Positions 1 to 8,828 of a stretch of DNA of 64,000 bases are shown here, in pieces (the first letter of the stretch is position 1; every line of letters starts with the position of its first letter). The notes under the pieces are model-generated. The model was given only the letters and a program-made list of their open reading frames with translations. It searched no databases and was not told where the DNA came from. The stretch lies in assembly GCA_035295745.1 (NCBI GenBank), contig DATGIL010000073.1, positions 62,001-126,000 on the forward strand, read 5' to 3'. The translations under genes and the position numbers were made by a program. Source of the DNA: JAIQFL01 sp035295745. GTDB lineage: Bacteria > Acidobacteriota > Terriglobia > Bryobacterales > Bryobacteraceae.

Positions 1-70
1 TTTGCACCGTTCGAGACCATCCATGGGCGCAGACGTGCTGGTAGATTCCGGTAAACATCCAGGAGGAAAT

Positions 71-643
71 GTGCATAGCGAACGAATTGCCTTAGAGGAG
101 CGAGTTACAGACTCCAGGCCAAACACCGCTCAGATCACCCTTAAGATTAACGGCGTCGAACATTTTCTGGAGATCGAGCCGCGCGTTTCGCTGCTCGACG
201 CTCTTCGGGAGTACCTTCACATGACGGGGACGAAAAAGGGCTGCGACCAGGGAGCATGCGGCGCCTGCACCGTCCTTTGCGACGGCGCGCGCATCCTCTC
301 CTGCCTGGCGCTCGCAATTCAGTACGAAGGTGTCGAGATTACGACAATCGAGGGACTGGCACATGCCGAAACTCTGCACCCACTGCAGGCGGCGTTTGTC
401 GATCACGACGGGTTTCAGTGCGGTTATTGTACACCGGGCCAAATCTGCTCGGCGATCGGTATGGTCAAAGAGTTTCAGATGGGATTACCAAGCGCCGTGA
501 CACCTGACGTCTCCCTGGAGACTACGGATCTCACCGACGAAGAGATCCAGGAACGGATGAGCGGCAATCTGTGCCGGTGCGGAGCGTACGTCGGAATCCG
601 GTCCGCCATTCGCGAAGCGTTCCAATCGGAGGTGCGGCGGTGA
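71..643 (+). CDS. paoA: 2Fe-2S subunit of a PaoABC/YagTSR-type molybdenum hydroxylase
   Basis: Electron-transfer subunit carrying two [2Fe-2S] clusters, passing electrons from the molybdenum centre to the FAD subunit encoded next. Counting from the GTG at 71 (190 residues), the ferredoxin-type cluster has Cys58, Cys63, Cys66 and Cys78 (CDQGACGACTV) and the helical C-terminal cluster has Cys117, Cys120, Cys168 and Cys170 (CGYCTPGQ and NLCRCGAY). The start is chosen because AGGAGG lies at 61-66, four bases upstream; the frame is open to the window edge, so an earlier start is possible. With the GTG start there is no TAT signal, unlike E. coli PaoA, so a cytoplasmic location is inferred. It overlaps the FAD subunit by 4 bp (GTGA). 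The substrate cannot be read from sequence; the family oxidises aldehydes or N-heterocycles. Confidence 0.92.
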   Translation: MHSERIALEERVTDSRPNTAQITLKINGVEHFLEIEPRVSLLDALREYLHMTGTKKGCDQGACGACTVLCDGARILSCLALAIQYEGVEITTIEGLAHAETLHPLQAAFVDHDGFQCGYCTPGQICSAIGMVKEFQMGLPSAVTPDVSLETTDLTDEEIQERMSGNLCRCGAYVGIRSAIREAFQSEVRR

Positions 644-1635
644 GGAACTTTTCCTACTCACGCGCGGGGACGCCTCAGGAGGCGGTGACGCTCATATCGT
701 CGCTGCACAATGCTAAATTCCTGGGCGGCGGCACGAACCTGGTGGATCTGATGCGCGAGAACATCGAGCAACCAGATTCGCTGGTCGACGTGACACGGCT
801 GTCGTCTTCCGAAACCGTCGAAACACCCGAGGGGGGTGTTTCGATCGGGGCCGCAGTGAGAAACACCGCCGTGGCCAATCACCATCTGATCCGCCAGCGC
901 TATCCGGTGCTGTCGCAGGCAATTCTGTTTGGCGCCTCGGGCCAGATCCGAAACATGGCCACGGTGGGTGGGAACCTGATGCAGCGCACCCGCTGCGATT
1001 ACTTCTATGACGGATCGGCCCGATGCAACAAGCGCAGTCCGGGCTCGGGGTGTGATGCCATCGACGGATTCAATCGGATGCACGCAGTACTGGGCGAGTC
1101 GGAGCACTGCATCGCGACGCATCCTTCCGATATGTGTGTCGCGCTTGCCGCGCTGGGCGCGACGGTGCACGTCGATGGTCCGAATGGGAAACGCGCGATC
1201 CCGTTCGACGAGTTTCATGCGCTGCCGGGAGACACGCCGCACGTGGAGACAGCCCTCCAGGCCAACGAACTGATCACCGCCGTAGAATTGCCTGCGCTGC
1301 CATTTGCCCGAAGGTCGCTATACCGCAAGGTACGTGACAGAGCGAGCTACGCGTTCGCTCTGGTGAGCGTCGCCGCGGCCCTGGAAATCGAAGGCGGCCG
1401 GGTCCGCAATGTGAGGCTCGCGTTGGGCGGTGTGGCGCCGAAACCGTGGAGGGCGTTTGCCGCGGAGCGCGTGCTTTCGGGGGCGGAAGCGAACATGGAA
1501 ACGTTCCGGCGCGCCGCCGACACGGAACTGGCGAGCGCCAAGGGATACCGCTACAACCGCTTCAAAATCGAACTCGCGAAGCGGGTGATCGCGAGTACGC
1601 TGAGCGACCTCGCGGATGGGGAGGTAAAGCAGTGA
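640..1635 (+). CDS. paoB: FAD-binding subunit of the molybdenum hydroxylase (PaoB/YagS-like)
   Basis: Middle electron carrier of the enzyme. The GTG at 640 overlaps the previous stop and follows a GGAGG at 628-632. The 331-residue protein has the FAD-binding motif GGGTNLVDL near residue 30 and ATVGGNLMQRTRC near 107. Four cysteines at about 119, 129, 138 and 157, within CDYF, RCNKRSPGSGC and SEHC, match the extra [4Fe-4S] site described for the PaoB branch and absent from ordinary xanthine dehydrogenase FAD subunits; this is the reason for the PaoABC assignment. Gene order is small, medium, large with 4-bp overlaps, implying translational coupling and fixed stoichiometry. Confidence 0.92.
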   Translation: MRNFSYSRAGTPQEAVTLISSLHNAKFLGGGTNLVDLMRENIEQPDSLVDVTRLSSSETVETPEGGVSIGAAVRNTAVANHHLIRQRYPVLSQAILFGASGQIRNMATVGGNLMQRTRCDYFYDGSARCNKRSPGSGCDAIDGFNRMHAVLGESEHCIATHPSDMCVALAALGATVHVDGPNGKRAIPFDEFHALPGDTPHVETALQANELITAVELPALPFARRSLYRKVRDRASYAFALVSVAAALEIEGGRVRNVRLALGGVAPKPWRAFAAERVLSGAEANMETFRRAADTELASAKGYRYNRFKIELAKRVIASTLSDLADGEVKQ

Positions 1636-3932
1636 GCGTAATGAATACCGTTCTCGAAACAGTCGCACGGTACCTGCCGGACAAGAAACACGATCCGCTA
1701 TTGGACCGTGATGGATACCTGGGTAAACCTTACTTCCGCGTCGACGGCGAGGTCAAGGTCAAAGGAAAGGCTCGCTTCACCGCAGAGTTCGATTTCCCGG
1801 GATTGGTTCATGCCGCGCTGGTATACAGCACCATCGCCAAAGGAAAAATCTCACGGATCGACACGAAACGCGCCAAGAGTGAGCGAGGTGTCTTGGAAAT
1901 TCTCACTTACAAAAACATGCCCGATTTGAAGGCGCCGCCTTTGGTGGATATGACCGATCTGAAGAAGGGCATGGCGGCGAGTGATCTTCCGATCCTACAG
2001 GACCCAACCGTGCACTGGGACGGGCAACCCGTTGCGGTGGTGATTGCCGAGACCCGGGAGCAGGCGGAGCATGCCGCTTCGTTGGTGGAGGTCGAATACA
2101 AAGCCGAACCGCCGGCGGTTTCGTTCGAAGGAATGAAAGCCAAGGCGGTGGTGCCTTCCGATGTGATGGGAGAGCCCGCCGTCCTCAAGATCGGTGACGC
2201 GCAGAAAGGGATTCAAGAAGCGGAGGTGCGCGTGGATCACGTGTACTGCACTCCTCGCTACAACCACAATGCTCTTGAGCCTCACGCCACGATTGCGTTT
2301 TGGAACGATGACGGAACTCTTTCGGTATTGGAATCTTCCCAGTCTGTAAACACCGCCGGGCACACGCTGGCCTTGATCTTCCGGCTCGATCCGGAGGATG
2401 TTCAGGTGCTGGCTCCGTTCGTGGGAGGCGGCTTTGGAGGAAAGGGCGGACTGTGGAACCATACTCCTCTTTGCGCTGCCGCGGCGAAAGTAGTGAAGCG
2501 CCCAGTGAAACTATCGCTTTCGCGCGAAGGCGTTTTTCGCGTGATCGGAGGGCGAACTTTAGCAGAGCAGGTTATCGCACTGGGGGCCCGTCGCGAGGGG
2601 CGTCTTACAGCTCTGGTGCATTCATGCCTGACGGCCACGACCACCCATGGACGCTATGCGGAGCAGTGTACGTTTCCGGCGCGGCATCTCTACCAGTCGC
2701 CGAACATGTTCATCGAGCAGAAGATCGTGAATCTGGATACGGTGGCGAACACCTGGATGCGCGCGCCCGGCGAATCGATCGGCACCTTCGCATTGGAATC
2801 GGCGATGGATGAACTCGCCTACGAGTTGCGGATGGACCCGATCGAACTGCGCCGGATCAATGAACCGGATAAGGATCCCACAAAGGGGACGAAGTTCTCC
2901 AGCCGCCAATTGACAGAGGCCTATCGACGGGGCGCGGAGAAGTTCGGATGGAGCGAGCGAAATCCGGAGCCGCGGTCGCAGCGCGATGGGAAGTGGTTGG
3001 TCGGGCAAGGCATCGCGACGGCGTACTATCCGTTTTACCGGTTCCCCGTGAAGGTTCGCCTGTGTATCTATGCAGACGGCAGAGCGGTGGTAGAGACTCC
3101 CGCCGCGGAAATGGGAATGGGCACCGCGACCGTGCAGATCCAGCACGCCGCCGATCGTCTGGGCTTACCTCTGGAGCGGGTCAGCTTCCACTACGGAGAT
3201 TCAAAGCTGCCGGATTCTCCGGTGATGGCAGGCGGATCAAACCAGACGGCGAGCATTTTCTCCTCGGTACAGACGGCCGTCGAGCAGGCTCATCGCGAAT
3301 TGCTGAAGTTGGCGCAGAAGTATGCGGACTCACCGCTGGCAGGCGCCAGGTATGAGCAGTTGGAAGCTCGCGGCGGCGGGCTGTTCCGAAGCGGCGGGGA
3401 TTCCACGGGAGAGACCTACGCGGAGATATTGCGCCGCGCGCATCAGGATTCGATCGAGGTGGAAACCGAATCCGGGCCGCCGCTGGAATTGATGAAGTAC
3501 TCCATGGCGTCGTACGGAGCACACTTTTGCGAAGTGCGGGTTCACGAAGAGACGGGGGAAGTGCGTGTCTCGAGATGGCTCTGTGCGCTGGACTGCGGAA
3601 GAGTGGTCAATCCGAAGACGGCGACGAGCCAACTCCAGGGAGGAATCACCATGGGAATCGGCATGGCACTCACGGAAGAAACTCTGTTTGACGAGCGGCG
3701 GGGCCGGATCATGAACCGTTCGCTCGCGGAGTACCACGTTCCGGTGAACCTGGATGTGCCCGATATTGAGGTTCTGTTCGTGAATATCCCGGACGAGCAG
3801 GCGCCCTGGGGCGCGCGGGGGATTGGAGAAATCGGCATTACGGGCACGGCGGCGGCAATTGCCAATGCGGTGTACCACGCGACAGGCAAACGAGTGCGCG
3901 ATCTGCCCATCACGCTCGACAAGTTGCTCTGA
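1632..3932 (+). CDS. paoC: Molybdopterin-binding catalytic subunit (PaoC/YagR-like)
   Basis: Catalytic large subunit of about 766 residues, binding the molybdenum cofactor. Visible family motifs are the glycine-rich GGGFGGKGG around residue 265, MRAPGES near 375, the GMGTATVQIQHAADRL cofactor segment near 495, and a C-terminal GARGIGEIGITG containing the conserved catalytic Glu (GEIG). GTG at 1632 is preferred because GGGGAGG (1618-1624) sits seven bases upstream and the GTGA overlap repeats the coupling of the preceding gene; ATG at 1641 is the alternative. The maturation factor usually found nearby (XdhC/PaoD type) is not present downstream and may lie upstream of the window. A repeat array follows directly. 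Confidence 0.92.
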   Translation: MSVMNTVLETVARYLPDKKHDPLLDRDGYLGKPYFRVDGEVKVKGKARFTAEFDFPGLVHAALVYSTIAKGKISRIDTKRAKSERGVLEILTYKNMPDLKAPPLVDMTDLKKGMAASDLPILQDPTVHWDGQPVAVVIAETREQAEHAASLVEVEYKAEPPAVSFEGMKAKAVVPSDVMGEPAVLKIGDAQKGIQEAEVRVDHVYCTPRYNHNALEPHATIAFWNDDGTLSVLESSQSVNTAGHTLALIFRLDPEDVQVLAPFVGGGFGGKGGLWNHTPLCAAAAKVVKRPVKLSLSREGVFRVIGGRTLAEQVIALGARREGRLTALVHSCLTATTTHGRYAEQCTFPARHLYQSPNMFIEQKIVNLDTVANTWMRAPGESIGTFALESAMDELAYELRMDPIELRRINEPDKDPTKGTKFSSRQLTEAYRRGAEKFGWSERNPEPRSQRDGKWLVGQGIATAYYPFYRFPVKVRLCIYADGRAVVETPAAEMGMGTATVQIQHAADRLGLPLERVSFHYGDSKLPDSPVMAGGSNQTASIFSSVQTAVEQAHRELLKLAQKYADSPLAGARYEQLEARGGGLFRSGGDSTGETYAEILRRAHQDSIEVETESGPPLELMKYSMASYGAHFCEVRVHEETGEVRVSRWLCALDCGRVVNPKTATSQLQGGITMGIGMALTEETLFDERRGRIMNRSLAEYHVPVNLDVPDIEVLFVNIPDEQAPWGARGIGEIGITGTAAAIANAVYHATGKRVRDLPITLDKLL

Positions 3933-3949
3933 AGGGAGTTCGGGGCGCG

Positions 3950-4290
3950 ACTCGAAAGACTACGCGCCGCGCGTGAGTCGCTTGTTTACGCGCCCAGTTC
4001 GCAACGAGCCACGACCGTAAGGGAGTGATTTTCGGAGCCACCGCGACATCGCTTGCAACTCGCAACGAGCCACGACCTTGAGGGAGTGATTTTGGGAACG
4101 ATTGGAACATCGCTTGCTTACGCGCGCGGCTCGCAACGCATCACGACCGTAAGGGAGTGATTTTCGGAGCCATCGCGACATCGCTTGCTTACGCGCGCGG
4201 CTCGCATTTTTGGAGCGATCGCGACATCGCTTGCTTACGCGCGCAGCTCGCACCGAGCACAACCGTAAGGGAGTGATTTTCGGAGTGATC
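3950..4290. repeat. Tandem array of CGAGCC-type palindromic repeat, irregular 60-70 bp units
   Basis: Units begin at about 4005, 4066, 4137 and 4254, with an internally deleted unit near 4203-4250. Each carries the core CGAGCCACGACCGTAAGGGA followed by a stretch ending GCTTGCTTACGCGCGCGGCTCG-like, so CGAGCC and GGCTCG form the ends of an inverted repeat. The array occupies the space between the 3' ends of the converging paoC and GH79-like genes. The same family recurs at 32361-32860 with a longer period. No ORF of interest lies inside. Confidence 0.85.
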
Positions 4291-4319
4291 GTTAAGAAAG
4301 CGGTGTCTTGTCCGCGACT

Positions 4320-5894
4320 TCAATGGCAATTCGCATTGTGCGCGCCGCGGATTGCGAGGAATGTGATACTGGCGGGCGGCAGAATGATCGCGCCCGCCGC
4401 TTGGCGAACACCCCCGAGTTGAGGCAGTGAGTCACCTGACCCCAATTTCAGTTCCTTGCCGTTGAGATCGACCCGCGTGCCTTCCAAATTTGGCGCGGTC
4501 AGCGTGTACCGGTCCGCGGCGGCTGAAACCGCGATCGTTTTCGAAGCGTTGCGATCGTTGTTGATCGCGAGAAGGGCCACACCTCCCGGCACATCGTTCA
4601 GACATTGGGCGTAGAGATGCGGAGCTTCCGCCGCGGGTGCGTCGGGCTTCAGCACCGTGGTGCCCGTCAGCTTGTGCCACAAAAGGGCAGCCCAGTAGTT
4701 CGGGCGAGGCTCCAAAGTGTTCTCATCGAGAAGGCCGTAATCGCTCGCCGCCAGCGTATTGTGAGCGATCACCTGGACTCCCTTCTGCGCCAGACGCGCA
4801 TGTTGATCCAGGTAACGGAAAGTGTCGAGAAATGTGGATGCCCACGGATTGCCTCCGCAGCCGGTATCCGCGGTTTCCGTAAGCCAAATCGGTTTCCCAG
4901 GCTCGAACCGGTCGCGGAGGCCCGCGTAGAACGCCTGAGAGGCGTCGGGGCGCGAAAGCCAGTCTTCGGAAAGCGCCGCGGCCGCGGTGGTTCCCACACC
5001 CGCCATCGCTCCGGCGCATCGCTGCGAAAGCGCCGCGTACAGGTGGTAAGAGAAGACGTCGAAGACAGGTCCGGCGGCCTCGAGTAACTTCTCCGACCGG
5101 AGCGCGGGGTCCAACGGGATCGCCACCGCACCACCTTCGAGTACCGAACCAGGGCCGAGAAACACGGCATCGGGCGCGGCCTGTTTCAAAAAGGAACGGA
5201 ACACCTTGACGTCGCGGGCGTATCCAGCGGCATCGTAACCCTTCGGCGCTCCTCCGCGGTCGGCGACGTTTGGCTCGTTGATGAATTCGGCTGCCGCGAT
5301 CTTACCCCCGGAAGATTTGGTGAACGTGAGGAAGGTGCGTGCCTGCTCCGAAGTCCAAACGCCCTCCGCATCGCGAGTTCCCTCACTCGCTGCGAATGAG
5401 ACGAAGAGTTCCGCATTCGCGGCGCGCGCGAAATCGATCACGCCCTTCCATTGCTGACGGGTGAGCACTCCGTTGAAGCCCTTGGGTGGCGTGGCGGGTG
5501 GCGGTCCGTCAGTGTCCTGGAAATAGGTGGTGTTGGCCCAGGTTCCGCTTACGCGCAAATAGACCGGTCCGAGTGCCGCCGCGAGTTTGCGCAAACGTGC
5601 ATGAGTGAGATCGATGGGCGGCCGGTATTCGTATAGGTCGGCGCCCGGATCTGCCGCAGTGGAGCCGGGCTTCAGGTCCTTGTAGGGCTTCCAGAAGCGG
5701 CCGCCGGTCACTTCGAGCATCTCAATGTTGTAAGACTGAAAACGCCGGTCGATGGTGCCGATCGCGGGCATGGCAGCCGGGTTCACCGCAAGGGCCTTGT
5801 CGGCCGAAAAGGCCGGAGAGAAACAGATTCCGGCGAGCGCGATCAAGCCGATGATCGTGCTCGAAGTGCGTGTGCTGTGACTGAATGGATTCAC
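4320..5894 (-). CDS. Secreted GH79-like glycoside hydrolase (heparanase/glucuronidase fold)
   Basis: A 524-residue exported protein with a signal peptide (hydrophobic 13-30, AFSA cleavage site). A TIM-barrel hydrolase of the GH79/heparanase type is suggested by the acid/base motif EFINEPN (Glu207) and a nucleophile-like IWLTET (Glu340), with the C-terminal beta domain characteristic of this clan. Substrate is probably a uronic-acid-containing glycan, but that is family inference only. The start is a GTG without an obvious ribosome binding site. It lies 15 bp downstream of the small secreted protein gene on the same strand, so both probably depend on the TetR-controlled promoter at 6336-6364. 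Confidence 0.75.
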   Translation of the reverse strand: MNPFSHSTRTSSTIIGLIALAGICFSPAFSADKALAVNPAAMPAIGTIDRRFQSYNIEMLEVTGGRFWKPYKDLKPGSTAADPGADLYEYRPPIDLTHARLRKLAAALGPVYLRVSGTWANTTYFQDTDGPPPATPPKGFNGVLTRQQWKGVIDFARAANAELFVSFAASEGTRDAEGVWTSEQARTFLTFTKSSGGKIAAAEFINEPNVADRGGAPKGYDAAGYARDVKVFRSFLKQAAPDAVFLGPGSVLEGGAVAIPLDPALRSEKLLEAAGPVFDVFSYHLYAALSQRCAGAMAGVGTTAAAALSEDWLSRPDASQAFYAGLRDRFEPGKPIWLTETADTGCGGNPWASTFLDTFRYLDQHARLAQKGVQVIAHNTLAASDYGLLDENTLEPRPNYWAALLWHKLTGTTVLKPDAPAAEAPHLYAQCLNDVPGGVALLAINNDRNASKTIAVSAAADRYTLTAPNLEGTRVDLNGKELKLGSGDSLPQLGGVRQAAGAIILPPASITFLAIRGAHNANCH

Positions 5895-5909
5895 GTTGTG
5901 GCTTGGCTT

Positions 5910-6290
5910 CTATTTGGAGGGACTGGCAGAGAAGTCGCCTCCCGCGCCGAACTCGGGGACGTTGACGCTGCCCTTGATCAGACTGTCGGCGTTCACGGTG
6001 CCCTCATATTTCACGGTGAGCGGAGTGCCGTTGTATTGGGACTTATAGCTCCAGGCCACCTTGTCGCCGGTGACGCTGCCGGTGATTTCGACGGTGCCCT
6101 GGTCGTTGGTGCAGGAGCCGGTCAATGCCTCAGCTTTCTGGGTAAATGTGCAGGTCGCCTGGTATTCGTTACCGGAAATCGAGCTGGTCACCTGCCACTT
6201 GCCGTTGATCGAGGGATTGTCAGCCGCGATCGCGACGGTTGCAATCAGGGCGGCGGTTGCAATCAGGAAAGACAGAATCCAAATCTTCAT
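5910..6290 (-). CDS. Small secreted protein of unknown function, TetR-controlled
   Basis: A 126-residue protein with a clear Sec signal peptide (MKIWILSFLIATAALIAT, cleavage after AIAA) followed by a beta-rich, charge-poor mature part of about 104 residues containing two cysteines about 15 residues apart that could form a disulfide. The start at 6290 is supported by AAGGAA nine to five bases upstream; a longer frame exists but would bury the signal peptide. I do not recognise the family; short secreted proteins of this kind (NPSINGKW opening, repeated G-x-V strands) are common in acidobacteria. It heads an apparent two-gene operon with the GH79-like hydrolase and is transcribed divergently from the TetR gene. 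Confidence 0.75.
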   Translation of the reverse strand: MKIWILSFLIATAALIATVAIAADNPSINGKWQVTSSISGNEYQATCTFTQKAEALTGSCTNDQGTVEITGSVTGDKVAWSYKSQYNGTPLTVKYEGTVNADSLIKGSVNVPEFGAGGDFSASPSK

Positions 6291-6335
6291 ACAGTTCCTT
6301 TTCCGAGCGGGTAGAGTCGGGGAGCCAATCTCCGC

Positions 6336-6364
6336 AGTATATTGGCACTCAGTGCCATTGTCAA
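6336..6364 (-). promoter_or_regulatory. Sigma70-type promoter for the small secreted protein/GH79 operon
   Basis: On the minus strand a perfect -35 TTGACA (6364-6359) is followed by exactly 17 bp and a -10 TATACT (6341-6336). Transcription would start near 6329, giving a leader of about 39 nt with AAGGAA as ribosome binding site. The spacer is filled by a perfect inverted repeat. Confidence 0.75.
6343..6357. promoter_or_regulatory. Candidate TetR-family operator
   Basis: Perfect 15-bp inverted repeat TGGCACTCAGTGCCA (7-bp arms, one central base) lying exactly between the -35 and -10 of the minus-strand promoter and upstream of the divergent TetR gene. Position and symmetry are those of a classical TetR-family repressor site. 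Confidence 0.7.
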
Positions 6365-6390
6365 CACCATAGTGCAGAAATCGCCCAGGG

Positions 6391-7077
6391 ATGCTACGAT
6401 GTCTCACGGTGCCGAATACTTCCCCTGCGACGCTTGTCAACGAACGTGGCATAGACGAGGCATCCTCGCTAACGCTGCAAGAGCGCAAACAGCAACTGGT
6501 TAGAACGGCGATTTGGGATGCCGCCACCGACCTGTTCGCGGAGAAGGGATACGACGAGACCACCATCGACGACATCGCGAAGAGAGCGGGGGTCTCGCGG
6601 CGTTCGTTCTTCCGGTACTTCACATCGAAGAGCGATCTGATGGCCTACGGCGCCATCGGCTATGCCGGCTACCTCACGGAGGCCATCCGTGCCTGCCCTG
6701 CTGGCTGCCCGCTTTCAGAAGTGTTCCGGCGCACCGTGTTTCAAGTCGCGGAGCAGTGCGCCGCGCATCCTCGCACGCGAAAGATCATGGAAATTGCGGC
6801 GAAGTATCCCGCAGCCAAGGAGGCGCAGCAGTCGCGGACGGCCGAGTTGCAGGAACGGGTCGAAGCGGCCTTTGCGCGGCACGTCGCCGGGCAAAACGGG
6901 GAAGATTTGACGCCTCACGTGGTTACCGGGTTGACTCTATCGGTGCTCGCGGTGATTTTTCGCGCGTGGTTTGAGCACGGGCAGCAAGATATCTCCGTTA
7001 CCGCGAATCAGGTACTGGCCACGCTCGACCGCCTGGTATGCCACGACAAAAGCCAGGGAAGACGGACTGATGACTGA
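6391..7077 (+). CDS. TetR/AcrR-family transcriptional regulator
   Basis: A 228-residue regulator. The N-terminal helix-turn-helix spans about residues 30-76: AATDLFAEKGYDETTIDDIA then AGVSRRSFFRYF, the canonical TetR signature. The C-terminal half is a helical ligand/dimerisation domain with the AcrR-C-like RKIMEIAAKYP segment; ligand unknown. No strong ribosome binding site precedes the ATG at 6391; GTG at 6409 is a possible start. It is divergent from the small secreted protein gene and the shared 100-bp spacer contains the operator, so autorepression plus control of the divergent operon is inferred. Confidence 0.9.
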   Translation: MLRCLTVPNTSPATLVNERGIDEASSLTLQERKQQLVRTAIWDAATDLFAEKGYDETTIDDIAKRAGVSRRSFFRYFTSKSDLMAYGAIGYAGYLTEAIRACPAGCPLSEVFRRTVFQVAEQCAAHPRTRKIMEIAAKYPAAKEAQQSRTAELQERVEAAFARHVAGQNGEDLTPHVVTGLTLSVLAVIFRAWFEHGQQDISVTANQVLATLDRLVCHDKSQGRRTDD

Positions 7078-7157
7078 TGTAAGATAAGCAATTCACGTGG
7101 CCGCTGAGACCTCCGTCGGTCTCCTATCGTTCGTCCCACGCGAACCAGGGAGAATCC

Positions 7158-8579
7158 ATGAAAGACATCAAGCGAAAGCTCGGAACTGCGGGTGTTACGA
7201 CACTATCCGCCAGTCTGTTGTTTCTCATTACCGCGAGGACCAGTCCGGCGCAATCGGACGATCCGGCTCTGATTGCGAAAGCCAAGGCGATCCATGCGCA
7301 CGTAATCAAGCTCGACACGCACAACGATATCGACCCGGCGAACTTCACGCCGGATTGCAACTACAAGATGCGGCTCACCACGCAGGTCAATCTGCCGAAG
7401 ATGGTCGAAGGCGGCATGGACGTCTCGTTCATGATCGTTTACGTTGGGCAGGGGCCGCTGACGCAGGAGGGGTATGACAACGCGTACCGGCAGGCGGTCG
7501 CGAAGTTCGACGCGGTTCATCGCCTGACCGAAAAGATCGCACCCGACCAGATCGGCCTCGCGTTGACTCCGGCCGACGTGCTGGCGCTGCACAAGAAGAA
7601 TCTGCGCATCGCCGTGATCGGTGTGGAGAACGGGTATCCCATCGGGACCGACATCAAACGGGTGAAGGAGTTCTACGATCGCGGCGGCCGATACATGTCG
7701 CTGGCACACAATGGCAACAGCCAGCTCGCCGATTCGAATACGGGCGAGGCGCAAGGCTATCTCTATAACAATGGACTCTCGCCGCTCGGCAAGGAAGTCA
7801 TCGCGGAGATGAATCGTGTGGGGATGATGGTCGACCTTTCGCATCCCTCGAAGGGCGCGAACCTGGAAGCCATCCGGCTTTCGAAGGCGCCGGTGATCGC
7901 GTCGCATTCGGGCGTGCGTGCGCTGGCCGACGTCAGCCGGAATATGGATGACGAGCAGTTGTTGGCGCTGAAGAAGAACGGCGGCGTGATTCAGGTGGTC
8001 GGTTTCGCATCGTATGTCAAAACGGATTCGAAGGAGCACATCGACGCGCTGGCGAAGTTGCGTGAGGAGTTCGGACTGACGGCGGCGGGCGGGCGCGGCG
8101 GGCGTGGAGGCAACGGCGGTGGGCGCGGACGAGGCGGCGCGGGTGCGGATACGGCCCGGGCCTGTCCGGTAGAAAGCGCCAGCGGGCCTGCCCCGCAAGG
8201 TCGCAGGGGCGGAGGCGGTGGGCGGGGCAATGCCGGTCTGGACGCACTTTCGGCGGAAAAGCGCGCCGCGTACGACAAGCGGCTGGCGGAGATCGACGCG
8301 AAGTTCCCACCGGCCGGACGCGCCAACGTGAAGGACTTCGTGAATCATATCGATTATGCGGTGAAGCTGATTGGAATCGATCACGTGGGCATTTCGTCTG
8401 ACTTCGATGGCGGAGGCGGAATCGATGGCTGGAACAGCGCCGCGGAAGCGTTCAATGTCACGCTCGAACTCTTACGTCGCGGCTACACGGAAGAGCAGAT
8501 CGGAAAGCTTTGGAGCGGCAATTTGCTGCGAGTTTGGGGCGAAGTTCAGAAGGTTGCCCAGGAATTGCGGAAGGGGTAG
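7158..8579 (+). CDS. Secreted membrane-dipeptidase family protein (peptidase M19) with Gly/Arg-rich insert
   Basis: A zinc-dependent dipeptidase homologous to renal dipeptidase, 473 residues with a signal peptide (residues 1-32). Metal-binding features are LDTHND near 52, the Glu in GVENGYPIG near 157, two histidines in DLSHPS and ASHSG (about 226 and 252) and GISSDFDGGGG near 412. Residues about 308-360 are a low-complexity insertion made of GGRGG/GRGRGG runs around a short non-repetitive centre, absent from ordinary M19 enzymes and probably a surface loop. ATG follows a good AGGGAGA at 7147. Likely role: periplasmic or extracellular dipeptide hydrolysis. It is a single gene with a repeat element downstream. 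Confidence 0.88.
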   Translation: MKDIKRKLGTAGVTTLSASLLFLITARTSPAQSDDPALIAKAKAIHAHVIKLDTHNDIDPANFTPDCNYKMRLTTQVNLPKMVEGGMDVSFMIVYVGQGPLTQEGYDNAYRQAVAKFDAVHRLTEKIAPDQIGLALTPADVLALHKKNLRIAVIGVENGYPIGTDIKRVKEFYDRGGRYMSLAHNGNSQLADSNTGEAQGYLYNNGLSPLGKEVIAEMNRVGMMVDLSHPSKGANLEAIRLSKAPVIASHSGVRALADVSRNMDDEQLLALKKNGGVIQVVGFASYVKTDSKEHIDALAKLREEFGLTAAGGRGGRGGNGGGRGRGGAGADTARACPVESASGPAPQGRRGGGGGRGNAGLDALSAEKRAAYDKRLAEIDAKFPPAGRANVKDFVNHIDYAVKLIGIDHVGISSDFDGGGGIDGWNSAAEAFNVTLELLRRGYTEEQIGKLWSGNLLRVWGEVQKVAQELRKG

Positions 8580-8633
8580 GGCGTGTGGGGTTCATACGCG
8601 TTTACGGGAAGGCCCATGTCGCTGCGGACAGCC

Positions 8634-8745
8634 GTGGCGCAAACACCCTGTTTGCCGCGTCGACACTCTTGTCGGCGCTTTTCGCGCGTCCACTCTGACT
8701 GCGGGGCGTTTTCGACGCTGCCTCTGAACTTCTCGAATTTGCTTA
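8634..8745 (+). repeat. Dispersed double-hairpin element, copy A
   Basis: Begins GTGGCGCAAACACCCTGTTT, then stem GCGTCGACA (8657-8665), loop CTCT, TGTCGGCGC (8670-8678), then CTTTT, and continues into GGCGTTTTCGACGCTGCCTC. The upstream 40 bp (8591-8630) also resembles the sequence before copy D. It fills the 8580-8828 gap between the dipeptidase and radical SAM genes; no gene is seen there. Confidence 0.85.
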
Positions 8746-8828
8746 CGCGCCCAGGCACACACGTGGAGCAGGCCACCGACCAGACGTCTGGGAGTTAAAA
8801 TAGATTCAGACAGCGGTCTCTCGAATTT

